Assembly: GCF_038595065.1 (NCBI RefSeq)
Contig: NZ_CP152003.1
Location: forward strand, 3,266,001-3,330,000
Source: Sutcliffiella sp. FSL R7-0096
GTDB taxonomy: Bacteria > Bacillota > Bacilli > Bacillales > Bacillaceae_I
Length of the DNA stretch: 64,000 bases
Direction: 5' to 3'
Shown here: piece after piece, positions 50,440 to 59,759 of the stretch
Numbering within the stretch: the first letter of the stretch is position 1
How the letters are laid out: the number at the start of each line of letters is the position of its first letter
Made by a program: the position numbers and the translations under genes
Notes under the pieces: generated by a model
The model's database searches: none
Told to the model about the DNA's origin: nothing
The model's input: only the letters and a program-made list of their open reading frames with translations

Positions 50440-50545
50440 CAAGATGTGAGACTCCGGCGGGAGCGGTAAGTTGAGACCCCTGAAGCGTTGTGAGGAGGCT
50501 CAAGCATCGCCCTCTGGATAAGCGAACATCTCGGACGGAAGTCTA
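50440..50545 (-). repeat. Structured intergenic repeat, copy F (diverged)
   Basis: Reverse orientation, between mltG and trmR. TGAGACTCCGGCGGG, TTGAGACCCC, GAGGAGGCTCAAGC and CCCTCTGGATAAGCG match the family. TTGAG and CTCAA arms of the inner stem are kept. The rest of 50363-50663 shows no gene. Confidence 0.7.
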
Positions 50546-50663
50546 GAGGCGAATTACAGGTAAGTAGTTTCCATAAACAAAGAAAATAGAGGTGACCTCA
50601 CAGGAGGAACCCTCTTAATTTTAAAAATACTTTTCAGTTCAAAACAACTCGATATATTTTATC

Positions 50664-50703
50664 ACAAAAAAAAGGGAAATGCGAATTAATTTCGCACTTC
50701 CCC
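50664..50703 (-). terminator. mltG terminator
   Basis: Minus strand: GGGAAGTGCGAA pairs with TTCGCATTTCCC around 5 bases, then eight T or more, 8 bases past the mltG stop. Confidence 0.9.
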
Positions 50704-50710
50704 TACTGCC

Positions 50711-51850
50711 CTAACTGTTATCTTGGTTGGTAATATGTTGGTTCTTATCGTTATTATGCTCTTCAAGTGTTTCGTTGAATAACACTTCTCCATCAGGAGT
50801 CGCAAGGAAGTAATAATACTCTGTCTCGGCAGGGTGCATTGCCGCCTGCAACGAAGATATACCAGCATTGGCGATCGGACCAGGAGGCAGACCTTGATGT
50901 TTATAGGTGTTATACGGAGAATCCACTTCAAGATGTTCATATAATGTTCTCTCTTTGTGTTCTCCTAAAGCATACAATACTGTCGGATCGGTTTGAAGAG
51001 GCATGCCCACATCCATTCGGTTGTAAAAGACACTCGAGATGATTTCACGATCGGTTTGCACGGTAGCCTCTGCCTCTATGAGACTTGCCAATGTCAGTAA
51101 TTGATGCGGTGTCAAATCTCTGTTCGCCATGCCGATTCGAACTTCGTCATCTGCTAGTATTTCACTCGTTTTCTGGAGCATGACGTCAATGACCTCTTCG
51201 GCAGTCGGACTCTCCACATAGAACGGATACGTTGCAGGGAATAGATATCCTTCTAAAGCATATTTTATATCCTCATTCAGTACTTCATCAGTCACAACAT
51301 TTGGATACTTTTCCATCATGCTTTCTATGAACTTTTTGTCATTAACGGTTTTAAGGAAGTCTTCTTCTTTAAGTCCTATTCTGTTCTCAAGAATAACAGC
51401 AATCTGTTCCAACTGTCTTCCTTCGGGGATGGTAATCGTGAACAGAACATCCTGCTGTACCTTCCCTTCTTTTAAGAAGCCGATTATTTCATCAAGGTTC
51501 ATGGAAGGACTTAAATCATACTCCCCTGCCTGAAAACCGGATTCATTTTTGAACTTTACATAATAGCGGAAAGCTTTTCCATTATGTATGATGCCATTTT
51601 CTTCAAGGATATTACCTATCGCGGTTGGAGATGATCCAATCGGAATATCCACCATTACGGTTTCTGTTGAATCCTCGTTCACTGGTTTTAATGCATTTTT
51701 TATATAGAAATAACCGCCACCGATAATTCCGGTCAAGGCAAGCATAAGAATGACGAATACGGTAAATACGATGCGGCGAACAATCTTCGCTTCAAAATGC
51801 TTCTCTTTCAACTTTTCTTGGATACTGTCTTTACTATTTTTCTCTGACAA
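50711..51850 (-). CDS. mltG: Endolytic peptidoglycan transglycosylase MltG
   Basis: A 379-residue YceG-family enzyme that cuts nascent glycan strands. One transmembrane helix (about residues 30-50), a LysM-like segment, and the catalytic YceG domain with LASLIEAEA (catalytic glutamate) and DPTVLYALG and GLPPGPIANAG. TTG start at 51850, spaced from AGGGGGG. YrrL in B. subtilis occupies the same place. Confidence 0.94.
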   Translation of the reverse strand: MSEKNSKDSIQEKLKEKHFEAKIVRRIVFTVFVILMLALTGIIGGGYFYIKNALKPVNEDSTETVMVDIPIGSSPTAIGNILEENGIIHNGKAFRYYVKFKNESGFQAGEYDLSPSMNLDEIIGFLKEGKVQQDVLFTITIPEGRQLEQIAVILENRIGLKEEDFLKTVNDKKFIESMMEKYPNVVTDEVLNEDIKYALEGYLFPATYPFYVESPTAEEVIDVMLQKTSEILADDEVRIGMANRDLTPHQLLTLASLIEAEATVQTDREIISSVFYNRMDVGMPLQTDPTVLYALGEHKERTLYEHLEVDSPYNTYKHQGLPPGPIANAGISSLQAAMHPAETEYYYFLATPDGEVLFNETLEEHNNDKNQHITNQDNS

Positions 51851-52096
51851 AAAAAAGCCCCCCTCTCGCACACCAATTAATTATACAACAATTTCATTAT
51901 ATTTTTGACAAAAAAACAAGCATTTTTGTTTTTCCGACACATTCCTACATCATATTTTACCATTTTTCATGAGTAACGCATTACTTTTGTCCCGATATTA
52001 TTCAATTTATTAGGAAGTTGTTCTTGTTTCCATTCAGTAGTTATTCCATTTTCATTCAGAATAGATATTATGGTAAGATAAACGTGGAGGGAGTAT

Positions 52097-52558
52097 ATGA
52101 AACTTACACTATATACAGATTACTCATTAAGAGTTTTATTATATTTAGCTAGCGCACCTGAAGAGAATAGGCTTGTACAAATCAAGGATATTGCGGAGTC
52201 CTATAAAATCTCCAAGAATCACTTGATGAAAGTCACCTTTAACCTCGGAAAACTTGGCTATGTAGAAACGATACGTGGACGTAATGGGGGCTTGAAGCTT
52301 GCAGTTTTACCAGAGGAAATAAATATTGGAAAGCTGGTGCGCGAGACTGAGGAAGACTTCCATATGGTCGAGTGTTTCCAGGAGCATCCTTCTTGTATCA
52401 TTTCCCCTAATTGCAAATTAAAGGGTATCTTATATCAGGCACTCCAAGCATTCCTTTCTGTGTTAGACGAATATACCTTATATGATTTGATAACAAATAA
52501 AGAACAGCTGACCTCCCTATTGTTTCCTGTGCAGAAACAGGACGAGAGCAGCACATAA
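52097..52558 (+). CDS. nsrR: Rrf2-family regulator, NsrR-like
   Basis: A 153-residue regulator. The winged helix covers about 1-75 (ISKNHLMKVTFNLGKLGYVE). C93, C100 and C106 have the spacing of the NsrR iron-sulfur ligands, which sense nitric oxide. GGAGG precedes the ATG. NsrR is the best match; another Rrf2 regulator is possible because targets are not visible in the window. Confidence 0.8.
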   Translation: MKLTLYTDYSLRVLLYLASAPEENRLVQIKDIAESYKISKNHLMKVTFNLGKLGYVETIRGRNGGLKLAVLPEEINIGKLVRETEEDFHMVECFQEHPSCIISPNCKLKGILYQALQAFLSVLDEYTLYDLITNKEQLTSLLFPVQKQDESST

Positions 52559-52598
52559 AAAGAGAGCAAACAGAAATTTTCTGCTTGCTCTCTTTTGT
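52557..52598. terminator. Bidirectional terminator
   Basis: AAAAGAGAGCAA pairs with TTGCTCTCTTTT, with inner CAGAAA/TTTCTG pairs; long and nearly perfect, between convergent nsrR and yrzB. Confidence 0.92.
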
Positions 52599-52602
52599 AT
52601 TC

Positions 52603-52896
52603 TTACTCTTCTTCTTCCGCCAAGAACGTGTTCAACATTTCTTCGATCATGTCCCACTCTTCATCCGTTTCAACCGGCTGAAGGTCGCCGCCTTCTTCTG
52701 ACTCGCTTGGAACGAAGCTGGAAGCATGGATTTCGATGTCATCTTGATCATCATTGTCTGCTCCTACAGGATAGTAAAGTACATATGACTTTCCAAACTC
52801 CTCTGAGTCAAATGTGAAAAGCACCTCACATAATTGTTCGTTCCCGTTTTCGTCTACTACTGTAATATTTTGTTCTCCGTGTTCCATTCTGCTCAC
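52603..52896 (-). CDS. yrzB: YrzB family protein (DUF1292)
   Basis: A 97-residue acidic protein ([19 protein letters not shown], ending in a run of Glu). DUF1292 proteins are conserved beside ruvX and ireB in Firmicutes; function unknown. Confidence 0.9.
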   Translation of the reverse strand: MSRMEHGEQNITVVDENGNEQLCEVLFTFDSEEFGKSYVLYYPVGADNDDQDDIEIHASSFVPSESEEGGDLQPVETDEEWDMIEEMLNTFLAEEEE

Positions 52897-52903
52897 CTCT
52901 AGT

Positions 52904-53320
52904 TTATTGTTGGCTGTCTAAATATCCTTGTAAAATAACCACTGCAGCCATTTTGTCAATTACTTGCTTTCTTTTTTTTCTACTTACGTCAGCAGAGAGG
53001 AGAATTCTTTCTGCTGCTACAGTAGAAAGACGTTCATCCCAATAGATGACAGGCAGCCCGGTTTTGGAGGTCAGCTTCTCGCCATAGTGCTTGCTGGCTT
53101 CCCCCCTGGGTCCGATGGAGCCGTTCATGTTTTTGGGTAGCCCTATTACCACTTTTTCAGGCTTATATTCTGCGATAATTTGCTTCAATCGCTTAAAGCC
53201 CAAATTTTTAATTGCTTCATCAATTTTTATCGTTTCCAAACCTTGTGCAGTCCATCCCATTTCATCGCTGATGGCCACACCCACCGTTTTGGAACCGACG
53301 TCTAAGCCCAAAATGCGCAT
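52904..53320 (-). CDS. ruvX: RuvX/YqgF RNase-H-fold nuclease
   Basis: A 138-residue Yrr[17 protein letters not shown] at the N-terminus holds the first acidic active-site residue, and [16 protein letters not shown] and [10 protein letters not shown] carry the others. The family trims 16S rRNA 5' ends or resolves junctions; the former is better supported for YqgF. It is 3 bases after ireB. Confidence 0.94.
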   Translation of the reverse strand: MRILGLDVGSKTVGVAISDEMGWTAQGLETIKIDEAIKNLGFKRLKQIIAEYKPEKVVIGLPKNMNGSIGPRGEASKHYGEKLTSKTGLPVIYWDERLSTVAAERILLSADVSRKKRKQVIDKMAAVVILQGYLDSQQ

Positions 53321-53323
53321 GTA

Positions 53324-53590
53324 CTACTCCTTGCGGTGCTGTTCTAAGTAGGACTTCACCAATTCTTCAATAAGCTCGTCCCTTTCAATTTTCCGAATAA
53401 GCGTTCTCGCGTCTTTATGACGAGGGATATAAGCAGGATCCCCGGATAATAAGTAACCTACGATTTGATTAATCGGATTGTACCCTTTTTCCTGCAACGC
53501 CTCATAAACCGTTATTAATACGTCATCAACATTAGCTTCCAATGCATCTTCCGGAAAGTTAAATTTCATTGTTTTGTCAAAGGAGCTCAT
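53324..53590 (-). CDS. ireB: IreB family regulatory phosphoprotein
   Basis: An 88-residue protein (Yrz[18 protein letters not shown]). In Enterococcus faecalis IreB is phosphorylated by the kinase IreK on N-terminal threonines and affects cephalosporin resistance. The start at 53590 best fits AGAGGTG. It lies between alaS and ruvX as in other Firmicutes. Confidence 0.92.
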   Translation of the reverse strand: MSSFDKTMKFNFPEDALEANVDDVLITVYEALQEKGYNPINQIVGYLLSGDPAYIPRHKDARTLIRKIERDELIEELVKSYLEQHRKE

Positions 53591-53672
53591 CATTTGCACC
53601 TCTCTCTTAGACTTCTTTTTTTCTATCTGCTTGTCAATTGTTACCTATATTGTACACCAAATGTCGGCAATG

Positions 53673-56306
53673 TTAAACGGATTTTATCCAATCTTCAACA
53701 GATTGTAATGCAGAATCGACTTGTTCCGGGTTTTTTCCGCCTGCTTGTGCCATATCGGGACGACCACCACCGCCGCCACCGCAACGTGTAGCCACCTCTT
53801 TAACAACCTTACCGGCATGGTATCCTTTTTCAATAAGATCTTTTGTTACACCTGCAGATATGTTTACTTTTCCATCTTGTACACTTGCAAGTACTATGAT
53901 ACCAGAACCTAATTTATTTTTTAAATCATCCACCATGGTTCGTAGGTTATTCATGTCCGTACCCGCCACTTTGCTCACTAGCATCTTTACTCCATTGACT
54001 TCTTTTGCTTTAGAAGAAAGGTTGGATGCTTCGATGTTTCCTAGCTTAGAAGCCAAGGACTGGTTTTCACGTTGTAATTCCTTCATGTCGGAAAGAAGAA
54101 CATTGATCCTTGCTCCCACCTCTTGAGGTTTTGTTTTCAATTTTGCAGCAGCCTCTTTCAGCAATTGAACCTGATCATTCAACAGACGGTACGCACCTTC
54201 ACCTGTAACGGCCTCCATACGACGTGTTCCTGCACCAATTCCAGACTCAGACACGATTTTGAATAGACCAATTTCAGAAGTATTCGGTACATGACATCCT
54301 CCGCAAAGCTCTAGGCTATATTCGCCAACTTGAACGACGCGCACGATATCCCCATACTTTTCACCGAATAATGCCATTGCCCCCATCGCTTTCGCTTCTG
54401 TTATGGACTTGTTTTCAATGACAACATTCATGCTAGCCCAGATCTTTTCGTTGACGATTGCTTCTATTTGCTCCATCTCTTCCTGTGTTACCTGACCAAA
54501 GTGTGAGAAGTCAAAACGAAGACGGTCTGCAGTAACCTGGGAACCAGCTTGGTTTACATGTGTGCCAAGCACATCTTTCAAAGCTTGGTGCAGAATGTGC
54601 GTAGCAGTGTGATTTTTGATGATTTGAGCACGGTTCTTTGCATGAACTTCTGCTTTTACCGTTTGCTCTCTTTTCAGCACACCTTCCTCTACAACGATGG
54701 TATGTAAATTTTGGCCGTTAGGAGCTTTTTGAACATCCTTCACAAATCCTCTTCCGGATTCGGTAACGATATATCCGTGATCAGCAATCTGCCCACCACT
54801 CTCGGCGTAGAAAGGTGTTTCTGACAAAATGACTTGTACCTCATCGCCGGTTTCAGCTGAATCTGCAAGCTCCCCATTTTTGACAATGACGGAGAGTGTT
54901 GTCTCTGCGGATAGTTGGTCATACCCAATAAAGCTGCTTTCGGAACGGACCTCCCCTAAAACTCCGGATTGGACCTGCATGGAGCTGGAATCTTGACGAG
55001 CGGAACGAGCACGATCCCGCTGGCCTTCCATCTCTTTTTCAAACCCTTCGTGATCAAGGGACATGCCCTGTTCTTCCACATACTCTTCTGTTAATTCCAC
55101 CGGGAAACCGTACGTATCATAAAGGCGGAATGCGTCTGCACCGGAAACGACTGTTCTGCCTTCCTCTTTCGCTTTTGCTATGACGGTCGAAAGGATTGCC
55201 AAACCATCATTTAGTGTTTCATGGAATCGCTCTTCTTCTGTTTTTACTACACGCTGGATGAAATCCTGTTTTTCTTTTACTTCTGGGTAGAAATCCACCA
55301 TGATTTCCGCTACTACTGGCACAAGCTCATACATAAATGGACGGTTGATGCCAAGTTGTTTTGCGTAACGAACAGCTCTTCTTAAAAGGCGACGAAGAAC
55401 ATAGCCACGTCCTTCATTAGAAGGTAGGGCACCGTCACCAACTGCAAATGTCACCGTGCGGATATGGTCAGCAATTACTTTAAATGCCGTATCTTTTTCC
55501 TCGTTTGTTCTATACTTTTCACCAGATATTTTTTCAGTCGCTTGTATGATTGGAATGAAAAGGTCTGTATCAAAGTTTGTCGGTACATCTTGGATAACAG
55601 ATACCATACGCTCAAGGCCCATACCTGTATCAATATTCTTCTTTGGAAGCGGTGTGTAGGTATGATCTGGATTGTGGTTGAACTCTGAGAATACAAGGTT
55701 CCAAATTTCGAGATAGCGTTCGTTCTCTCCTCCTGGATATAGTTCCGGATCATTTTGATCGTTCCCATAGCTTTCACCACGGTCATAGAATATTTCCGTA
55801 TTTGGTCCACTTGGACCTTCACCGATGTCCCAGAAGTTACCCTCGAGTCGGATAATTCTTTCTGCAGGAACACCAATCACTTCATTCCAATACTGATATG
55901 CTTCCTCATCTTCAGGATGGATGGTGACAGAGAGTTTTTCCTGGTCAAAGCCGATCCATTTTTCACTTGTAAGGAACTCCCACGCCCAGTCGATTGCTTC
56001 TTTCTTGAAGTACTCTCCGATGGAGAAGTTACCAAGCATTTCAAAGAAAGTATGATGACGGGCAGTTTTCCCGACGTTTTCTATATCATTCGTGCGGATG
56101 GATTTTTGTGCATTACAAATTCGGGGATTTGCCGGAATGACACGTCCATCAAAGTATTTTTTTAATGTAGCCACTCCACTGTTGATCCATAAAAGGGAAG
56201 GATCTTCGTGTGGGACAAGTGATGCGCTAGGTTCAACCGCATGTCCTTTTTCTTTGAAGAAATCTAGGAACATTTGTCGTACTTGAGCGGATGTTAGATG
56301 TTTCAT
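53673..56306 (-). CDS. alaS: Alanyl-tRNA synthetase
   Basis: An 877-residue AlaRS. The class II core has [14 protein letters not shown]; the editing domain has [11 protein letters not shown] and LCGGCH zinc ligands; the C-terminal DHHA1 domain has [24 protein letters not shown] is 8 bases before the ATG. Its leader holds a T-box with an alanine specifier, and a structured repeat lies between the T-box terminator and the start codon. Confidence 0.98.
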   Translation of the reverse strand: MKHLTSAQVRQMFLDFFKEKGHAVEPSASLVPHEDPSLLWINSGVATLKKYFDGRVIPANPRICNAQKSIRTNDIENVGKTARHHTFFEMLGNFSIGEYFKKEAIDWAWEFLTSEKWIGFDQEKLSVTIHPEDEEAYQYWNEVIGVPAERIIRLEGNFWDIGEGPSGPNTEIFYDRGESYGNDQNDPELYPGGENERYLEIWNLVFSEFNHNPDHTYTPLPKKNIDTGMGLERMVSVIQDVPTNFDTDLFIPIIQATEKISGEKYRTNEEKDTAFKVIADHIRTVTFAVGDGALPSNEGRGYVLRRLLRRAVRYAKQLGINRPFMYELVPVVAEIMVDFYPEVKEKQDFIQRVVKTEEERFHETLNDGLAILSTVIAKAKEEGRTVVSGADAFRLYDTYGFPVELTEEYVEEQGMSLDHEGFEKEMEGQRDRARSARQDSSSMQVQSGVLGEVRSESSFIGYDQLSAETTLSVIVKNGELADSAETGDEVQVILSETPFYAESGGQIADHGYIVTESGRGFVKDVQKAPNGQNLHTIVVEEGVLKREQTVKAEVHAKNRAQIIKNHTATHILHQALKDVLGTHVNQAGSQVTADRLRFDFSHFGQVTQEEMEQIEAIVNEKIWASMNVVIENKSITEAKAMGAMALFGEKYGDIVRVVQVGEYSLELCGGCHVPNTSEIGLFKIVSESGIGAGTRRMEAVTGEGAYRLLNDQVQLLKEAAAKLKTKPQEVGARINVLLSDMKELQRENQSLASKLGNIEASNLSSKAKEVNGVKMLVSKVAGTDMNNLRTMVDDLKNKLGSGIIVLASVQDGKVNISAGVTKDLIEKGYHAGKVVKEVATRCGGGGGGRPDMAQAGGKNPEQVDSALQSVEDWIKSV

Positions 56307-56359
56307 GTGATTTTCCTCCTTTAATTGTTACTGTCAATACTCCTGTTTCCTTACGTTCC

Positions 56360-56529
56360 AAGTGTTAAGCTTTCCACGGGGCGGTGCTTGAGCCTGGTCA
56401 TTTCATTGAAGGCCATTCAAATTTCTAATGATTTGTTTTACACCGCAAGCTTCCGCAACCGGCTTCGCTTATCCAGAGGGCGACCTTTAGCCTCCCGATG
56501 GAGTCACACACCTTTCATTACAGTCAACA
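56360..56529 (+). repeat. Structured intergenic repeat, copy G, in the alaS leader
   Basis: Two pieces of the family: AGCTTTCCACGGGGCGGTGC with GAGCC at 56368-56395, and CTTCCGCAACCGGCTTCGCTT through CCTCCCG, GGAGTC and AGTCAACAG at 56449-56529. They are separated by unrelated AT-rich sequence. Either a rearranged copy or two partial copies. Confidence 0.65.
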
Positions 56530-56552
56530 GGGGGACTTTGTTTCAAGAAAAC

Positions 56553-56814
56553 AAAAAACTCCCGTCCCTAATAACAGGGACGAGAGTGTTCTCGCGGTAC
56601 CACCCTGATTATGACAGAAAAGTTCCGTCATCTCTCAGATTGCTTTAACGGTGCAAACCGGCAGGATTTTACCCTGCTCTCCGGATTAGCTTTCCATTAC
56701 CCTTCATCCTGGAATTCTTTCAGCCGTGGAATTCCTCTCTAAGTGAGCAATGCTCGTCAGGATGGACTGTAACGTACTCAGATCCTTCTTTGAATTGGTT
56801 TATGTAGCTAGTAT
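56553..56814 (-). ncRNA. T-box riboswitch controlling alaS
   Basis: Minus-strand leader. The T-box sequence AGGGTGGTACCGCG is at 56606-56593, followed by the terminator hairpin CTCTCGTCCCT with AGGGACGGGAG and TTTTTT (to 56553). The Stem I specifier loop, bounded by GGAATTC arms (56711-56735), reads CACGGCTGAAA, giving an alanine codon GCU at 56724-56722. Uncharged tRNA-Ala would stabilise the antiterminator. The T in TGGT fits the discriminator A of tRNA-Ala. Confidence 0.93.
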
Positions 56815-56820
56815 GTTTCG

Positions 56821-56849
56821 ATTATATGCAACAGAAAGACGGTTGTCAA
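56821..56849 (-). promoter_or_regulatory. SigA promoter of alaS
   Basis: Consensus TTGACA (56849-56844), 17-base spacer and TATAAT (56826-56821) on the minus strand. It would start transcription just ahead of the T-box. The -35 box overlaps the last codons of the AI-2E-family gene. Confidence 0.88.
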
Positions 56850-57904
56850 TGTTTGATGAAATGAGCAGTAAGATGGGTCAAAGTGACCTTTAACACAGCA
56901 AATACCGGTACTGCTAATATCAATCCAATCACTCCCGCCACCTCTCCTCCTATCAAGAGGGCCAAAATGATGAATACAGGATGGATATGCAAGCTTTTTC
57001 CTACGATGAGAGGAGATAAAATGTTGCCCTCTATAAATTGAAGTCCAAATATGACGATAATGACGAGAATCACCATTTTCACTGACATAGTCGCGGCGAT
57101 AATCACAGCCGGGAAAGCCCCTATTATCGGGCCAAAATAAGGGATGATATTGGTGATTCCGATAATAACGCCAAGAACTAAAGCATACTTCATACCACTT
57201 AACCAGAGGGCTACCGTTGCTAAAAAGCCAATAATCAGGCAAACAGTAAGCTGTCCTCTTATATAGCTACCTAAAGAGATGTCCACATCTTTTAAAAAGG
57301 CGAGCCCCGGCTCCCGCCATTTTCTAGGTGTAAGATACCAGACAAGTTTCTTGACCTGATCGTAATCCTTCAACAGATAAAATACTATAAATGGGATGAC
57401 AATCAGAATGAAGATGGAATTTAATATTCCTTTCATTCCTGCTACTACCCTTGTTAAAAGATTAGACAGCATCGCTTCGAATTCACCAAAAGTCTGATCT
57501 ACCCTTTCATGGATTCCGTCAGGCCAACTAGAGGTGGAGCTATGAATTTGTTTGATCCAACCACTATATGTTTGAGCAAGTCGTGGAAAATTGTCGGAAA
57601 GCTCCCACAGTTGGTCAATGATGACGGGTATGCCTTTGTACCCTATGAGACCGATTCCACCAAAAAACAATAGATAGATCAGAAGAATGGCTATAGGCCT
57701 TGGCATGCCTCTATTGTGCGTGTATTCTACAACCGGGTGCAACAGGTATGTAATGAAAATACTGATTAAAAACGGGATGCTTATGATTATTAAAATCCTT
57801 AGAACCGGTTCCCATAATGGACTCAGCTTCATGAAGACATACAAAATGATCATAACGAGTAGAAGTGTACCTAGGCGTAACAGCCATTTCTTCTGATTTT
57901 CCAA
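56846..57904 (-). CDS. yrrI: AI-2E family transporter (YrrI)
   Basis: A 352-residue polytopic membrane protein of the UPF0118/AI-2E exporter family with about eight helices; PYFGPIIGAFPAVI and GNILSPLIVGKSLHIHP are family motifs. Substrate unknown; some members carry ions. It is the gene next to alaS in B. subtilis too. Confidence 0.88.
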   Translation of the reverse strand: MENQKKWLLRLGTLLLVMIILYVFMKLSPLWEPVLRILIIISIPFLISIFITYLLHPVVEYTHNRGMPRPIAILLIYLLFFGGIGLIGYKGIPVIIDQLWELSDNFPRLAQTYSGWIKQIHSSTSSWPDGIHERVDQTFGEFEAMLSNLLTRVVAGMKGILNSIFILIVIPFIVFYLLKDYDQVKKLVWYLTPRKWREPGLAFLKDVDISLGSYIRGQLTVCLIIGFLATVALWLSGMKYALVLGVIIGITNIIPYFGPIIGAFPAVIIAATMSVKMVILVIIVIFGLQFIEGNILSPLIVGKSLHIHPVFIILALLIGGEVAGVIGLILAVPVFAVLKVTLTHLTAHFIKH

Positions 57905-57961
57905 GAGAAACGCCTCCTACTCGTTATTCTCTATTTAGTTAAAGGGATTTATACGGGTATT

Positions 57962-59323
57962 TTACTTTAGATCCGAAATAGAATCCGCCACCGTCTCAAT
58001 GATGAACTGAAGGTCTTCATCACTGATCGACAGAGGAGGAGAAAGTGTAAGCACATTATTATATCCAGCAACTGTAGCCCCGTTTTTCCCCACAATCAAT
58101 CCTTTCTTTTTACAAGCAGCAATTACTCCATTAATCTTATCGATTTCGATCGGCTCTTTTGTATCTTTATTCTTAACGAGTTCCAATCCGACAAGCAGCC
58201 CTTTGCCACGCACATCACCGACATATGGATTAGCTGATAATCGTGATCGAAGTTCACTTAAAAGTACGGCTCCTTTTTCAGCAGAACGCTCTATCAGCTT
58301 TTCGTTCTCCATGATTTCCAAGTTTTTCAATGCCAGTGCACAAGAGGCGGGGCTTCCGCCGAAAGTGTTAACATGTCGCAGGTAATCGTATTCCTCCGCC
58401 CCTTTAAATTGCTCATAGATTTCCTTTTTGACCGCTGTTGCAGACAGAGGCAGATACGCGCTGGTGATTCCTTTCGCCATCGTGATAATGTCAGGTTTTA
58501 CACCATAATTCATAAATCCAAATGGCTTGCCTGTTCTTCCAAACCCGCATATTACTTCATCCACAATTAGGAGGGCACCATGTTTCTTGCAAATCTCAGC
58601 GACTGCCCCCATGTAATTGTCAGGTGGGGTCAGTATCCCTCCCCCTGTTATGATAGGTTCCATGATCATGGCTGCAATGGTTTCACTGAGCTCCCATGTC
58701 ATGACCTGATCAACATCTCTCACGCAACGCATCTTCATTGGATCTTCCGTTTGGGCATCTTCTATCCTATAGGTGTCCGGTGGTGGTATGTGTACAAAAC
58801 CTGGTGCTAGGGGCTCATATTTGTATTTACGTTGCGCCTGTCCAGTGGCGGCTAGGGACCCCATTGTATTTCCGTGATAAGAACGGTATCTGGAAACGAT
58901 TTTGTAGCGGTTGGCATCGCCACGCTGGGCATGATACTGCCTTGCTATCTTAAAGGCTGTTTCATTTGCTTCTGAACCACTGTTGGAGAAAAAGATGACA
59001 TATTCTTCTCCCAGCCACTCGTTTAGTTTTTCGGCAAGCTTGATTGCAGGGACATGACTTTGTGTTAAAGGGAAATAAGCCAGTTCTTTCAGTTGTTCAT
59101 ATGCCGCTTCTGCAAGTTCCGTTCTTCCGTAACCGACATTCACACACCAAAGACCGGACATGCCGTCCAAATAACGGATTCCGTCAATATCTGTTACCCA
59201 CGCACCTTTCGCCTCTTTTACCACCATCGTGGAAGTTGGACTGTAAGGTTTCATGGAATGCCATACATACCGGTCATCCTGAGCCAATAAATCATGTTCT
59301 TGCGTCTGATTCACTTTCGTCAC
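57962..59323 (-). CDS. Class III aminotransferase, beta-alanine/omega-amino acid type
   Basis: A 453-residue PLP aminotransferase. LIVDEVICGFGRTGK and the PLP lysine region MAKGITSAYLPL are present. MWHSMKPYSP-like wording near the start (YVWHSMKPYSPTSTM) is typical of omega-amino acid:pyruvate aminotransferases. The start is either GTG 59323 or GTG 59314; an ATG further upstream lies by the repeat. With the dehydrogenase upstream it probably converts beta-alanine (or a related omega-amino acid) to malonate semialdehyde; this is inferred from context. Confidence 0.85.
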   Translation of the reverse strand: MTKVNQTQEHDLLAQDDRYVWHSMKPYSPTSTMVVKEAKGAWVTDIDGIRYLDGMSGLWCVNVGYGRTELAEAAYEQLKELAYFPLTQSHVPAIKLAEKLNEWLGEEYVIFFSNSGSEANETAFKIARQYHAQRGDANRYKIVSRYRSYHGNTMGSLAATGQAQRKYKYEPLAPGFVHIPPPDTYRIEDAQTEDPMKMRCVRDVDQVMTWELSETIAAMIMEPIITGGGILTPPDNYMGAVAEICKKHGALLIVDEVICGFGRTGKPFGFMNYGVKPDIITMAKGITSAYLPLSATAVKKEIYEQFKGAEEYDYLRHVNTFGGSPASCALALKNLEIMENEKLIERSAEKGAVLLSELRSRLSANPYVGDVRGKGLLVGLELVKNKDTKEPIEIDKINGVIAACKKKGLIVGKNGATVAGYNNVLTLSPPLSISDEDLQFIIETVADSISDLK

Positions 59324-59370
59324 CCGATACACCCTTTCCATTTTTAGGGATTTGGGAAAATGCCAACGCC

Positions 59371-59730
59371 GCTGTTGATTTCCGCTCTGGGCTTCGCTTT
59401 CCACGGGGTGCTTGCGGAGCCTCCTCGGCAAGCCTGGTGGCCTCTGAAAAAGTAATGAACTTTAGTAATCTGGTTAACACCGCTGTTGATTTCCGCAAAC
59501 GGCTTCGCTTTCCGCGGGGCGACAATCTTGAGCCTCCTCGGGCTACGCCCTGCGGGGTCTCAAGATTGTCGCTATCCCCCCGCAGGAGTCTTAGCCTATT
59601 GCTCCAATCAACAGCTAGAAACCATAAAAAATGATAAGTTATTAGGTTTATCAGTGGCCTTGCAAGCCTGCGGGGTCTCTTCTAAGCGCTACCTCCCGTA
59701 GGAGTCTTCGTCCTGTGCTCCAATCAACAG
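59371..59730 (+). repeat. Outer structured repeat (halves H and J) split by an insertion
   Basis: The left half (GCTGTTGATTTCCGC, CTTTCCACGGGG, GAGCCTCCTCGGCAAGCCTG; 59371-59436) and right half (GCAAGCCTGCGGGGTCTC, GTAGGAGTC, CCAATCAACAGC; 59662-59731) together make one complete element. They are separated by a 225-bp insertion flanked by GCAAGCCTG on both sides. Confidence 0.85.
59437..59661 (+). mobile_element. 225-bp non-autonomous element (MITE-like) carrying repeat copy I
   Basis: Lies between two direct copies of GCAAGCCTG (59428-59436 and 59662-59670). Its ends are imperfect inverted repeats: left GGCCTCTGAAAAAGTAATGA, right (reverse) GGCCACTGATAAACCTAATA. The core (59481-59615) is a full structured repeat with ends GCTGTTGATT/AATCAACAGC and a perfect 14-bp inner stem GCGACAATCTTGAG with CTCAAGATTGTCGC. 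It encodes no protein, so an outside transposase would be needed. Confidence 0.75.
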
Positions 59731-59759
59731 CTGGGATATCCTATTAACTAATGCTTATT

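Noticed and set aside
59292-59634. Open frames across the triple repeat region
   Set aside because: They are made by the repeats themselves (wording such as SANGFAFRGAT recurs at each copy) and lack starts.
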